A DNA stretch of 64,000 nt from Bacteroidota bacterium (lineage in GTDB: Bacteria; Bacteroidota; Bacteroidia; Bacteroidales; Tenuifilaceae), in contig JAKQKB010000072.1 of assembly GCA_029560875.1 (NCBI GenBank), positions 1 through 64,000 on the forward strand, read 5' to 3'. Under the pieces are notes generated by a model. It was not told the DNA's origin. It searched no databases and was given only the letters and a program-made list of their open reading frames with translations. The position numbers and the translations under genes are program-made. The stretch's first letter is position 1. Each line of letters opens with the position of its first letter. This document shows, piece by piece, positions 8,635 to 17,733 of this stretch.

Positions 8635-9828
8635 ATGGAGAAAGTATCAGCCCGTATAAACGCCCTTGAAGAGTCACAAACCATTGCAATGTCCCAAAAA
8701 TCGAGGGAACTCGCAAGTCAGGGTATCGATGTTATCAACCTTAGCGTTGGTGAGCCCGATTTCTTCACCCCCGATTTTGTTAAGGCGGCAGCTAAAAAAG
8801 CTATTGACGAGAACTACTCGTTCTACACACCAGTTCCCGGTTACAAAGAATTGCAGGAGGCAATCTGCGGTAAACTAAAAAGGGAAAACAACCTCGATTT
8901 TACCCCGGACCAAATTGTGGTATCGGGTGGTGCAAAGCACAGCCTTTCCAATGTACTAATGTGCGTTGTTGACAAGGGCGATGAGGTTATTGTTCCTGCT
9001 CCTTACTGGGTTAGCTACGTGGAATTGGTTAAACTTGCCGAGGGCAAAAGTATTGTGATTGAAACTGGTATTGATAGCGATTTCAAGATTACCCCAAAGC
9101 AACTTGAGGCTGCAATTACACCAAAAACAAGAGTTTTAATGCTTTGCTCACCATCAAATCCATCGGGAAGCATTTACACCCACAATGAGCTAAAGGCCAT
9201 TGCCGATATCGTTGCTAAGCATCCTAACATTCTTGTTCTATCGGACGAGATTTACGAGCATATCAACTTTACAGGCAAACACGAGAGCATTGCTCAATTC
9301 GAGAATATCCGTGAGAGAGTGATTATTATTAATGGTGTATCGAAGGGATACGCAATGACCGGGTGGAGAATTGGTTTCTCGGCATCGGCTAAATGGATTG
9401 CAAAAGCATGCAACAAACTGCAAGGTCAGCAAACATCGGGTGTGTGCTCAATAGCACAAAAAGCTGCAGTAGCAGCATTCAACTCCGATGGTTCAACAGT
9501 AAAGGAGATGCAAGTTGCATTCAAGCGTCGCCGCGATTTTATGGTTGACGCATTCTCTAAAATCAAAGGTTTCCGCTTGAATATGCCTGGTGGTGCATTC
9601 TACATCTACCCTGAGATTTCGTATTTCTTCGGCAAACAGTACAATGGTCAAACCATTAAAAATGCTGATGACTTTGCGATGTTCCTTCTAAATGTTGCCC
9701 ACGTTGCCGCAGTTCCTGGCTCTGCGTTTGGTACACCAAACTACATCCGTTTCTCCTACGCTACCGCCGATGAGAAACTAAAGCAAGCCGCCGAGAGAAT
9801 TGCTAAGGCTGTGGAACAGTTGAAGTAG
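8635..9828 (+). CDS. Class I aminotransferase (aspartate/aromatic type), PLP-dependent
   Basis: The 397-residue product has the full class I fold. Landmarks are NLSVGEPDF (about 35-43), YTPVPGYKELQ, SGGAKHSL, the SPSNPSGSIY segment (about 172-181), SDEIYEH, and the PLP lysine Lys237 in NGVSKGYAMTGWRIGF. The C-terminal half has MPGGAFYIYP and an RFSYAT arginine segment that would hold the substrate carboxylate. These enzymes exchange amino groups between aspartate or related amino acids and 2-oxoglutarate. Closest in pattern to the Ib subgroup. Monocistronic, followed by a terminator at 9888-9926. Confidence 0.9.
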   Translation: MEKVSARINALEESQTIAMSQKSRELASQGIDVINLSVGEPDFFTPDFVKAAAKKAIDENYSFYTPVPGYKELQEAICGKLKRENNLDFTPDQIVVSGGAKHSLSNVLMCVVDKGDEVIVPAPYWVSYVELVKLAEGKSIVIETGIDSDFKITPKQLEAAITPKTRVLMLCSPSNPSGSIYTHNELKAIADIVAKHPNILVLSDEIYEHINFTGKHESIAQFENIRERVIIINGVSKGYAMTGWRIGFSASAKWIAKACNKLQGQQTSGVCSIAQKAAVAAFNSDGSTVKEMQVAFKRRRDFMVDAFSKIKGFRLNMPGGAFYIYPEISYFFGKQYNGQTIKNADDFAMFLLNVAHVAAVPGSAFGTPNYIRFSYATADEKLKQAAERIAKAVEQLK

Positions 9829-9887
9829 TTGATTGAGATAGTAAGTTATTGGGAGATTTTCCCTAAAATAAGTTAATATTGCATCTG

Positions 9888-9926
9888 AAAAGAACCGTTA
9901 ATTGTAAAGTTAACGGTTCTTTTATT
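9888..9926 (+). terminator. Intrinsic terminator after the aminotransferase gene
   Basis: A 14-bp stem (AAAAGAACCGTTAA / TTAACGGTTCTTTT) closes on an 8-base loop and ends in a T-rich tract. It is 60 bases beyond the aminotransferase stop codon. Confidence 0.85.
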
Positions 9927-9986
9927 AAATTTGATATCAATCAACAAGTAAGCGAAACCATCAAATAAATTAAAGTATAACGCTCT

Positions 9987-11036
9987 ATGCTAAAATCGAT
10001 AAGTAGAAAAACACTTCTGATAATCCTAATACCAATTGTTATTGTAGGACTTATTGGGTCTGTATTTGCATTTAGCTATTACCGATTGAACTATGCTCCC
10101 AACACACAGAACGCAAAGGAGGTTGTTATATACATTCCTACTGGCTCATCGTTCGAGAATGTGCTGGATACGCTTAGTAAGCATAGTATTTTAAAAAATC
10201 AAAAATCGTTTACAACAGTAGCCAGCAGACTTGGTTACAAAAACAACATCAAAGCAGGGCGATACCTGATTAAGCCCAATACCGGAAACCGAAAACTGGT
10301 ATCGATGCTTAAAATGGGGCTACAAAAACCCTTAAAGCTTACCTTTAATAATATTAGAACACCTCAGCAACTTGCGGGCAGAATTGCCCAGCAAATTGAG
10401 GCCGATTCGCTATCGATTCTGGCTTTACTCACCTCCGACCAAGTTACCACGGATTATGGATTCGACAGAGCAACCATTATTGCAATGTGTATACCAAACA
10501 CCTACGAGTTTTACTGGAATACCAATGCTAAAGGATTTTTGGATAAGATGCAGAAGGAGTACGAGAAGTTCTGGAACGATGAACGCAAGGCCAAGGCCTT
10601 TAAACTAGGACTAACCAAAGTTCAGGTTTCTACTCTAGCATCGATTGTGGAGGAGGAAACACGCTTTAATAACGAAAAACCAAGAGTTGCCGGGGTTTAC
10701 ATCAACCGTTTAAACAAGGGTATTCCGTTACAAGCCGACCCGACTGTTAAGTTCGCTGTAGGCGATTTTGGACTACGCCGTATTCTTACCAAGCATCTTG
10801 AAGTTGATTCGCCATACAACACATATAAGTTCCGTGGTTTACCTCCAGGGCCAATCCGTTGTCCATCTATTAGTTCAATAGATGCAGTGCTAAATGCCGA
10901 AAAGCACAGCTACCTATATTTCTGCGCTAAAGCTGATTTCTCGGGCTACCACGATTTTGCAAAAACTCTCACGGAGCATAACCGAAATGCCGAGGCTTAC
11001 CGCAGGGCGTTGAATAAGGAGAGGATTTATAGGTAG
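9987..11036 (+). CDS. mltG: Endolytic murein transglycosylase MltG
   Basis: MltG cuts nascent glycan strands inside the chain at the inner membrane. The 349-residue product has one N-terminal transmembrane helix (about 9-31), a LysM-like region (IPTGSSFENVLDTLS, about 50-64) and the YceG/MltG domain. It shows the catalytic glutamate in ASIVEEETRF (Glu222), VAGVYINRL, IPLQADPTVKFA and GLPPGPI. Length matches the family. It stands alone between a terminator and a long spacer. Assignment is firm because several invariant motifs are present. Confidence 0.93.
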   Translation: MLKSISRKTLLIILIPIVIVGLIGSVFAFSYYRLNYAPNTQNAKEVVIYIPTGSSFENVLDTLSKHSILKNQKSFTTVASRLGYKNNIKAGRYLIKPNTGNRKLVSMLKMGLQKPLKLTFNNIRTPQQLAGRIAQQIEADSLSILALLTSDQVTTDYGFDRATIIAMCIPNTYEFYWNTNAKGFLDKMQKEYEKFWNDERKAKAFKLGLTKVQVSTLASIVEEETRFNNEKPRVAGVYINRLNKGIPLQADPTVKFAVGDFGLRRILTKHLEVDSPYNTYKFRGLPPGPIRCPSISSIDAVLNAEKHSYLYFCAKADFSGYHDFAKTLTEHNRNAEAYRRALNKERIYR

Positions 11037-11347
11037 TTATTGAGTTAATCGGTAAATAGGTTTAATGGTGGATTGGTATTCATTTTTTCCATACCAATAT
11101 GTATCCATTGCGATGCAACTATTCTAAAATCTTTCAAACCATCGCTTTTACGTGCATCACGTTTAATATGGCACATTAATAAACCCCGAGTTAAAACTCG
11201 GGGCTATTTATATTGCACCTCATTAATGTTGTGACTTTTTAATTCACTATTTACAACTTTGCAGTCGTCCTTCTCCTCTGTATATATCAAATTCACTAAA
11301 TGCCTTATTCCCTTATTCACCCATTATCCTATTCACCCATTGACTAA
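11037..11347. terminator. Spacer of 311 bases with one terminator-like hairpin
   Basis: The only structure is a 9-bp hairpin, CCCCGAGTT (11184-11192) with AACTCGGGG (11195-11203), followed by CTATTTA. It could end mltG transcription or, read the other way, the HAD gene. The rest is A+T-rich with a run of CCTTATTC/CCCATT-like words. I see no gene or promoter in it. Confidence 0.55.
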
Positions 11348-12166
11348 TCAACCAACCCCCTTCTTCACCGCTTCGGCAAACCCCGACTCATCGTTCGATG
11401 CAACAACCTTGAATTTTTGTTTTAACTCATCTGGCGCATTGGCAACTAAATAACTATTTGGTGTATAGTCTAGCAAATCGAGGTCGTTATAATCGTTTCC
11501 TATGGCCAAAATTTCGTTGGGCTGTATGTCTCCTAGATAATTACATAGCCAATCCACGCTATGCCCTTTTGAAACACCTTCGGGGAAAATCTCCATCCAA
11601 ATGGACTCACCATCCAATGGCGATGTTGCCCTTATAACTTTTATTCCTGTAAGTTTACTTTCAAGTGAGTAGAACAACTCTGGATTTGGTGGTAAAACAG
11701 CAATCAATTGCGTGGCATTATCGGGATAAGAAACACCTAGTATTAGTGGACTACAAAAATCCTTATAAACAGCCAACCTACGGTCGAAATCGGGATTAGG
11801 ATTCCCTGAGGAATGGTAGTGGAAAATATGATTCTGAGGAATTGGTTCCTGAACCATAAAATCGACTTTTAAATCAACAAATAAATCAATTATCTCCTGA
11901 ACTTTAGAGGAATTCAGTTCAGTGATATAAACAATCGATTTATCGCTCCAGCGAATAATTCCTGCACCTGAGGAAAAAACCAAGTAATCGATAGGAAAAT
12001 CGTTGGGTATAACTTTTGATGCTGAATATGGAGACCGTCCTGTAGCAATAACACGGATAGCCCCCATCTCGCCCAAACGGTGAAGCGTAGATAGGTTTTT
12101 AGAACTATAATCGGAATTACTACTTAAGAGCGTACCATCAAGGTCGGTAACCACCATCTTAATCAT
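11348..12166 (-). CDS. HAD-superfamily phosphatase, Cof type (IIB)
   Basis: The 272-residue product has the four HAD motifs: DLDGTLLSS with the nucleophile Asp, a Thr motif in VIATGRSPY, a C-terminal lysine in VSKGHSVDW, and IGNDYNDLDLLDYT. The C2-type cap lies between motifs II and III. Cof-type enzymes remove phosphate from sugar phosphates, nucleotides or PLP; the substrate cannot be read from sequence. The ATG at 12166 precedes MIKMVVTDLDG. It is monocistronic on the minus strand, facing mltG across a long spacer. Confidence 0.88.
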   Translation of the reverse strand: MIKMVVTDLDGTLLSSNSDYSSKNLSTLHRLGEMGAIRVIATGRSPYSASKVIPNDFPIDYLVFSSGAGIIRWSDKSIVYITELNSSKVQEIIDLFVDLKVDFMVQEPIPQNHIFHYHSSGNPNPDFDRRLAVYKDFCSPLILGVSYPDNATQLIAVLPPNPELFYSLESKLTGIKVIRATSPLDGESIWMEIFPEGVSKGHSVDWLCNYLGDIQPNEILAIGNDYNDLDLLDYTPNSYLVANAPDELKQKFKVVASNDESGFAEAVKKGVG

Positions 12167-12450
12167 CAAACACAGTTTTAATGCTCAAATATAGCCAGAA
12201 TAGGAACAAGTGACAAATTGAAAAATAATCGACATATGACGTTCTGCAGATAAACTCCATGAATAAAAAAACATTCTAAACACAACCAAAATACTAGAAT
12301 AAAACCCCAACAAAAAAGCAATAAAAACGTTAAAATATATGTTGAAGGTTGTTAATAAAAATTAAGCAAAAAGTATGTTAATTTGATTTTATTCTTCAAT
12401 TAATTTTTATATATTTAGAGAATTAAACTGTAGTTCTAAACTCTTATAAT
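12167..12450. other. A+T-rich intergenic region upstream of the small DNA-binding protein
   Basis: This 284-base divergent spacer separates the HAD gene from the DNA-binding protein gene. It is A+T-rich with several A-tracts and TTAATAAAAATTAA-like words. I see no open frame of note, and no element I could call a promoter with confidence. Confidence 0.4.
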
Positions 12451-12711
12451 ATGACGAAACTAATCACATTCAATGAACTCAGGAGGGTTAAAGATAACCT
12501 TCCTGCTGGCAGCATGCAAGTTATTGCGGACAAGTTAAACATCAATGTTGAAACTGTCCGCAATTATTTTGGTGGTACACACTATGATGTTGGTGGTGCG
12601 GTAGGAATGCATGTGGAACAAGGCCCCGATGGTGGAATAGTTACACTTGACGATACTACAATCCTCGATTTAGCCAATGAAATCATCGCTAAGTCAAAGG
12701 AACTAGTGTAG
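12451..12711 (+). CDS. Small DNA-binding protein
   Basis: The 86-residue product has a helix-turn-helix-like N-terminal half (GSMQVIADKLNINVETVRNY, about 20-39), then a Gly-rich loop GGTHYDVGGAVGMHVEQGP and an acidic helical tail. Very similar short proteins are common in Bacteroidales next to housekeeping genes and are usually annotated only as DNA-binding. A 280-base A+T-rich region lies upstream, the likely place of its promoter, and a strong terminator follows at 12734-12770, so it is probably made from its own transcript. Target sites are unknown. Confidence 0.75.
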   Translation: MTKLITFNELRRVKDNLPAGSMQVIADKLNINVETVRNYFGGTHYDVGGAVGMHVEQGPDGGIVTLDDTTILDLANEIIAKSKELV

Positions 12712-12733
12712 ACACAATTTTAGTTTTCTCATA

Positions 12734-12770
12734 AAAGCAGGACTTAAAATAATTGGTCCTGCTTTTTTTC
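12734..12770 (+). terminator. Intrinsic terminator after the small DNA-binding protein gene
   Basis: The stem AAAGCAGGAC / GTCCTGCTTT (10 bp) is followed by a run of T. It shows that the next gene starts at the ATG at 12816, since any earlier start codon would lie inside this hairpin. Confidence 0.9.
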
Positions 12771-12815
12771 TTAATCGTAAGAGTCCTTAACTTTACAACG
12801 GATAAATTTATCAAA

Positions 12816-13676
12816 ATGGAAAAACTCTTAGAACAAATCCACCTAGTTGAACAGAAGCACCTTTACGAACTATATAAGTATATGGTTAAGGTATTTGAGA
12901 ACACAAATTTACCATCGCACGATGCTTTACATCATCTAAGAGTTTGGCTTCATTGCCGTGGGTTAATCATTGAACTTCATAAGGCTGGGCTTGACATACC
13001 TAATGATTTAATTGAGAATGCAATTGTTGCTTGCTTTTTTCACGACTCAGGTTTAACAATTGATATTGGGGAAGTTCATGGCAAACTTGGTGGACAAATT
13101 TGCAGGAATTATTACAATCAATATCCAAACATTGCCATTAAAAATATTGATGCAGTGGTGCAAGCAATAGAATTCCACGACGATAAATCAGTTAAATCGG
13201 GTGTTGTAACTAAACCCGAGGATATGGTTTGCCTCAACAGGTTAGTTTCTACTGCTGACGATTTAGATGCAATAGGAATTATTGGAATCTTCAGATATAT
13301 TGAGATTTATCTTAAGCGAGGCATTCCCGATAGTGAAATTTCCAAAAAGGTGATTAAGAATCTAAAGAACCGGTTTAACAACTTTACCAATGCCTACTCA
13401 TCGTTACATCGATTTGCCGATAAACAAAGAGTTCGGTATATGGAAACTCTAAACTTTTTTATCGAACTTGACTCGGAAATGTCACAAGGGCTTAATAATC
13501 CTGATAGTCAGTTAGCCGTGTTCAAAATCCTTAAAGAGCAACTTGTAGAAAAGAAACAGAGCATCGATAAAACCATATCAATTGCAATAAACACATCATC
13601 TGCAAGTTATCCGTTGTACTTTTTCAGTAAACTTAAGAGCGAGCTAAATGTTACCTCCGCAATACTAATAGGTTAA
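12816..13676 (+). CDS. HD-domain phosphohydrolase-like protein
   Basis: The 286-residue product carries an HD fold: paired histidines near SHDALHHLR (about 34-42), the metal-binding HD in CFFHDSG (His76-Asp77), an FHDD segment and a distal aspartate in STADDLDAIG. HD proteins hydrolyse phosphates of nucleotides or signalling molecules using divalent metals; this one could also be a structural variant. The last ~60 residues are helical with no recognised domain. The ATG at 12816 is chosen because the region before it is a terminator. Its stop codon overlaps the next start by one base (TAATG), so the two are translationally coupled. Confidence 0.75.
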   Translation: MEKLLEQIHLVEQKHLYELYKYMVKVFENTNLPSHDALHHLRVWLHCRGLIIELHKAGLDIPNDLIENAIVACFFHDSGLTIDIGEVHGKLGGQICRNYYNQYPNIAIKNIDAVVQAIEFHDDKSVKSGVVTKPEDMVCLNRLVSTADDLDAIGIIGIFRYIEIYLKRGIPDSEISKKVIKNLKNRFNNFTNAYSSLHRFADKQRVRYMETLNFFIELDSEMSQGLNNPDSQLAVFKILKEQLVEKKQSIDKTISIAINTSSASYPLYFFSKLKSELNVTSAILIG

Positions 13677-14935
13677 TGCAACAAAAATCGTACGATTTAA
13701 TTGTTATAGGCGCAGGACCAGCAGGATTAATAGCGGCAGGAAGAGCCGCTATGCTTGGCGCTAAGGTTATTGTTCTGGAAAAAATGGAAAAGCCTGCCCG
13801 TAAACTTCGCATTACAGGGAAAGGCCGATGCAATATAACCAATATGCGTCCATTCAATGAGTTTATTCAGGAAATCACACCAAATCCCAGATTCCTGAAT
13901 AAAGCATTTGGAGCCTTATTCAATAAGCAAATTATTGAAATTCTTCACGAAATGGGGGTTGAAACAGTAACTGAACGCGGACAAAGAGTTTTCCCCGCCT
14001 CAGGCAAGGCTTGGGATGTTGCCGATGGATTGGTTAAATGGGCTAAAAATAATGGCGCAGAGATTTATAACCATTGCCCTGTTACAAACATTATTGAAGA
14101 GAATAAAACAGTTAAAGGAGTTAAACTAGAGGATAACTCTGAGATTATTGCTCCATATATAATCATTGCAACAGGAGGAAAATCCTACCCTGCCACCGGT
14201 TCAACTGGCGATGGATATAGATTTGCAAAGCAGTTGGGGCATACCATTGTAGAATTACGTCCTTCGTTAACTGGGATTGAAACGCATCCTTCGTTCCCTC
14301 AACTTAATAAGTTGAATCTACGAAATGTAAACGCTTCGCTTTACATTGATGGACGCAAGGTTGATGAGGAATTCGGCGAGGTGGAATTTACCGATTATGG
14401 AGTTGATGGCCCTTGCATTCTCAGACTGAGCCTGAAAGCAATTGATGCATTTAGGGCAGGCAACAAGGTACATATCAGCATTGACCTAAAACCTGCACTT
14501 AGTAACGATAAGTTGTTCAACCGAATTGAACGCGATGCTACCAAAGGTAAAAGTTACACTGTAAATATGCTTTTGCGCGACCTCCTACCCTCTCAGCTGG
14601 TTTCTGTTTTTCTCAGACACCTAAAGCTTAGTTCTCTAAAGAGTGCAGCAGAGTTAACAAACGACGAAAGAAATTCGCTGATAAATATGCTAAAGGGTTT
14701 CAACCTGAATATGCGTGGACATAGAGATTGGAACGAAGCCATTATAACCGCTGGTGGCATTAGTTTGAATGAGATTGATAGCAAAACAATGGCCTCTAAA
14801 CTAATTGATGGACTTTACTTTGCAGGAGAGGTTATCGATTTATCAGGCAATACTGGTGGTTACAACCTACAAATTGCATTTTCAACAGGTTGGTTGGCGG
14901 GACAATCAGCCGCAGAAAAATTTAAAGAGAGATAG
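13676..14935 (+). CDS. FAD-dependent oxidoreductase of the HI0933/BaiN family
   Basis: The 419-residue product begins with a Rossmann FAD site (IVIGAGPAGLIAAGRAA, about 10-26), followed by the family signature GKGRCNITN and TGGKSYPATGSTGDGY. Near the C-terminus are the second flavin-contact motifs AGEVIDLSGNTGGYNLQ and AFSTGWLAG. These are the landmarks of the HI0933-like flavoproteins, related to the bile-acid enzyme BaiN; the physiological substrate is generally unknown. It overlaps the HD gene by one base and is followed directly by a dispersed hairpin repeat at 14950-15016. Confidence 0.88.
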   Translation: MQQKSYDLIVIGAGPAGLIAAGRAAMLGAKVIVLEKMEKPARKLRITGKGRCNITNMRPFNEFIQEITPNPRFLNKAFGALFNKQIIEILHEMGVETVTERGQRVFPASGKAWDVADGLVKWAKNNGAEIYNHCPVTNIIEENKTVKGVKLEDNSEIIAPYIIIATGGKSYPATGSTGDGYRFAKQLGHTIVELRPSLTGIETHPSFPQLNKLNLRNVNASLYIDGRKVDEEFGEVEFTDYGVDGPCILRLSLKAIDAFRAGNKVHISIDLKPALSNDKLFNRIERDATKGKSYTVNMLLRDLLPSQLVSVFLRHLKLSSLKSAAELTNDERNSLINMLKGFNLNMRGHRDWNEAIITAGGISLNEIDSKTMASKLIDGLYFAGEVIDLSGNTGGYNLQIAFSTGWLAGQSAAEKFKER

Positions 14936-14949
14936 TATTGCTTGCTCAA

Positions 14950-15016
14950 TGTCATTCCGAACTTGTTTCGGAATCTCTTAGTCAAAAAAAGACCCTGAAA
15001 CAAGTTCAGGGCGACA
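14950..15016. repeat. Dispersed hairpin repeat (GTCATTCCGAAC... type)
   Basis: GTCATTCCGAACTTGTTTCG at 14951 and GACCCTGAAACAAGTTCAGG at 14991 form an imperfect inverted repeat with a 10-bp exact core (AACTTGTTTC / GAAACAAGTT). It fills the gap between two convergent genes. Repeats of this wording are scattered in many bacterial genomes. Confidence 0.7.
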
Positions 15017-15034
15017 ATCAATTCTACACAAACT

Positions 15035-15646
15035 CTATCGAACAAAGAAATCGAACATTAGCCTGTTGTTCAAATACCCTTTTAGCCTATCGCCAACCTG
15101 AACTGGGCCAACTCCAGCAGGGGTACCTGTATACATATAATCGCCTATACGGAATGTTACAAACCGAGAAACATAGTCGATAAGTTCATCGAAACTAAAA
15201 ATCATATCACGGGTATTGCCTTGCTGAACAACCATATCGTTCTTCTCCAAACGAAACTCAATATTGCCTAAATCTTCAATTTCCTCCTTAGGAATAAACT
15301 CGCCTATAGGCGCCGAATAATCGAATGCCTTAGCAATTTCCCAAGGTAACCCCTTTTGCTTACACTCCTGCTGCAAATCGCGTGCGGTAAAATCTATTCC
15401 TAAACTAACTGCATCGTAATACCTATGGGCGAACCGTTTGTTAACACTCCTTCCAATACGGTTGAACCGAATAACCACCTCCAACTCGTAATGCAAATCC
15501 TTAGTAAACTCAGGATAAAAGAATGGTTGATTGTTTCTATTTAAACAGGTATCGGGTTTTATAAAGAATACAGGCTTATCGGGTACATCGGAGTTCATCT
15601 CCTTTGCATGCTCCCTATAATTCCTGCCAATACAAATTATTTTCAT
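15035..15646 (-). CDS. Fumarylacetoacetate hydrolase (FAH) family protein
   Basis: The 203-residue product has the short, single-domain FAH layout: IICIGRNYREHAKEM at the N-terminus, KPDTCLNR, the metal-binding glutamates in HYELEVVIRFN, the GIDFTARDLQQECKQKGLPW segment and TGTPAGVGPV. Enzymes of this group split or decarboxylate acylpyruvates and related 2-oxo acids using Mg2+ or Mn2+. Length matches the YcgM-like subgroup. It lies 32 bases after the lipid kinase gene on the same strand, so the two may be co-transcribed. The substrate is not predictable. Confidence 0.85.
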   Translation of the reverse strand: MKIICIGRNYREHAKEMNSDVPDKPVFFIKPDTCLNRNNQPFFYPEFTKDLHYELEVVIRFNRIGRSVNKRFAHRYYDAVSLGIDFTARDLQQECKQKGLPWEIAKAFDYSAPIGEFIPKEEIEDLGNIEFRLEKNDMVVQQGNTRDMIFSFDELIDYVSRFVTFRIGDYMYTGTPAGVGPVQVGDRLKGYLNNRLMFDFFVR

Positions 15647-15678
15647 GTTCTTATACTATAACTACTTGCCAAAAACTC

Positions 15679-16575
15679 TTAATCGGCAATCATCACCTTT
15701 AAACCCTTGGGGACAATATTAATTTTGAGCTTTCGCCCCATCATACAAGGCTCTCCATCGAAATGCACAACACCTGCCTTTTTACGCTTAAGAACAATAT
15801 TTTCAGCCTTTATTGTGGTCATTTTAGGACTCTTGTCCATGGTTTTTGCGAATAAACGAATGCCTATTCCTACGCTTCGGTATGTTCTAAATGGGGCCAA
15901 CACGCAAATCTCAAGTTCACCATCCTGAATATCGGACTTAGGCGATATGTAAGCGTTATTTCCATACTGCGAAGCATTGGCTACAGTAATTAAGAACGCT
16001 CTTGTTTTTAGTTTCTGCTCGCCGTTTATTGTCAACCTATACTTCTTAGGTTTATAGTTAAAGTACTCCTTAAGTGTTGTCTTCAGGTATGTCATAAAAC
16101 CGCGACTAGTTGCTTCGGCAAATTTAAAACCAATGTGTGCATCGAAACCAACACCACAAGTACAGAAGAAAGGTAAATCGTTAATACGACCGTAATCAAT
16201 GGCATCGAACTTACCTGAATTTATTAACTCCATGGATTTCTCCAAATTCAAAGGAATTTTCAAATGACGAGCCAAGCCGTTACCAGAACCAATTGGAATT
16301 ATACCTAAAATTCCCTCAGTATCAACCAATGCCTTTGCAATCTCGTTAACAGTGCCATCGCCACCAACAGCCACAAAACGCCTGTAACCATCATCCAACT
16401 TTTGCTTAACAACATCAGTAGCATCACCTTTATGCTTAGTAATATAAACCTCGGCATCGAAACGAGAACTGTCAACTAATTTCAATATTCTATCAGGAAG
16501 AGTATCCTTCTTTTTTGTTCCAGAAATTGGATTGATTAAAAAAATAATTTTCTCTTTAGCATTAGTTACTGACAT
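15679..16575 (-). CDS. Diacylglycerol/lipid kinase family protein (DagK/YegS type)
   Basis: The 298-residue product has the DAGK catalytic fold: INPISGTKKK (ATP loop, about 12-21), VGGDGTVNE (about 76-84), GIIPIGSGNGLARHL, and VHFDGEPC near the C-terminus. These enzymes phosphorylate diacylglycerol or related lipids at the inner membrane face. It probably forms a two-gene unit with the FAH gene downstream. The divergent gene at 16735 begins 160 bases away, and the A+T-rich spacer would hold both promoters. Confidence 0.88.
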   Translation of the reverse strand: MSVTNAKEKIIFLINPISGTKKKDTLPDRILKLVDSSRFDAEVYITKHKGDATDVVKQKLDDGYRRFVAVGGDGTVNEIAKALVDTEGILGIIPIGSGNGLARHLKIPLNLEKSMELINSGKFDAIDYGRINDLPFFCTCGVGFDAHIGFKFAEATSRGFMTYLKTTLKEYFNYKPKKYRLTINGEQKLKTRAFLITVANASQYGNNAYISPKSDIQDGELEICVLAPFRTYRSVGIGIRLFAKTMDKSPKMTTIKAENIVLKRKKAGVVHFDGEPCMMGRKLKINIVPKGLKVMIAD

Positions 16576-16734
16576 AGCGAATTGGTTAAGTTAATTTGAA
16601 AGGCTCAAAGGTAGTGCAGGAAGTGAAAATTCAAAAAACTTTCAAAAAATATTTATATTTGCCACGCATTTATTGATTTATTTTACAGTTTATTACACAA
16701 AATCAACTTAACTAAACCAAACACTAAAGAAACT

Positions 16735-17733
16735 ATGAAGAAACTCCTAGCCAACCGATACGGAAGCATACTATTGCTGTATATTATTTTTGTGATAATA
16801 TCATTTATAACACGTACCGTTTTACTAGGTATGTCGTTTAGCGAAGTTAACCTTGGGATATTCGATTTGCTTAGAATATATGGTGTAGGTCTTTTCTACG
16901 ACACCATTGCCTTTACCTACTTTATGATTTTCTATGTTCTAACCTCAATGTTTATTTCCACTCGATTCTTCAACTCATCAAAGAATAAGTGGATTGCCAA
17001 TATTCTTATCTTTATTACAATCTATATCTTCCTTTTCAACAGTATTTCGGAGTATTTTTTCTGGGAAGAGTTTGGTGTTCGCTACAATTTCATAGCAGTT
17101 GATTACCTAATTTACACCACCGAAGTTGTAGGTAACATTCGCGAATCGTATCCTCTACCTCTTCTTCTTAGTTCGATTTTTGTAATTGACTTGGCAATAA
17201 TGTATTTCCTTAACAAGAAAAAAATCATTGATATAGCTATATGTGCTAAAGAGACACTTAAACAACGATTAATAACTGGCTTAGCACTTCTAATGTTACC
17301 AGTGCTTTCATTTATTATTGTTGATTATTCTTGGGCTGAAAAAACCGAAAATCGCTACAACGGAGAATTATCAAAAAATGGTGTGTACTCTATTTTTGCC
17401 GCCTTCATAAATAACGAACTTGATTATAATACCTTTTATATAACTAAACCTGCCGAAGAAAGTTTGACACAACTACGCACACTAATTAAAACTGAAAATA
17501 GCGAGTTTGTTAGTGATGACATAAATAATATCACCAGAAAAATTACTAGCCAAGGCGAAGAAAAGCGTTATAACGTTATTCTTGTTACTGTAGAAAGTTT
17601 AAGCGCTGAGTTTTTTGAATTCCAAGGAAGTAAGAGAGGTCCTAATGTAACCCCTAGAATGGACTCATTGAATACCGATTCCTGCACCAGCAGCAACATC
17701 AGAAAACCAATGCCTCACATTGTACATTCTTAA
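16735..17733 (+). pseudogene. Sulfatase-family (LtaS-like) membrane protein, lacking its C-terminal half
   Basis: The N-terminal ~215 residues hold several transmembrane segments (about 10-32, 45-75, 88-108, 150-168, 182-202), as in LtaS-like alkaline-phosphatase/sulfatase proteins. The extracellular domain then begins with RYNVILVTVESLSAEFFEFQ (about 275-294), where the active-site threonine/metal region should start. It breaks off after VTPRMDSL; the last ~22 residues are read from the reverse complement of the neighbouring PAP2 gene. About 300 C-terminal residues are missing, including the remaining metal ligands, so no activity is expected. Confidence 0.85.
17660..17690. other. Novel junction joining two truncated convergent genes
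   Basis: Sulfatase coding (plus strand) is recognisable up to about 17671 and PAP2 coding (minus strand) from about 17672 onward. The stretch AATACCGATTC could belong to either gene, so a short homology may underlie the join. It is either a true deletion of both 3' ends or an assembly misjoin. Confidence 0.75.

Noticed and set aside
12340-12400. Rex-like TTGTTAATAAAAATTAAGCAA before the small DNA-binding gene
   Set aside because: The spacing between halves is wrong and the second half has two mismatches; A+T richness explains it.
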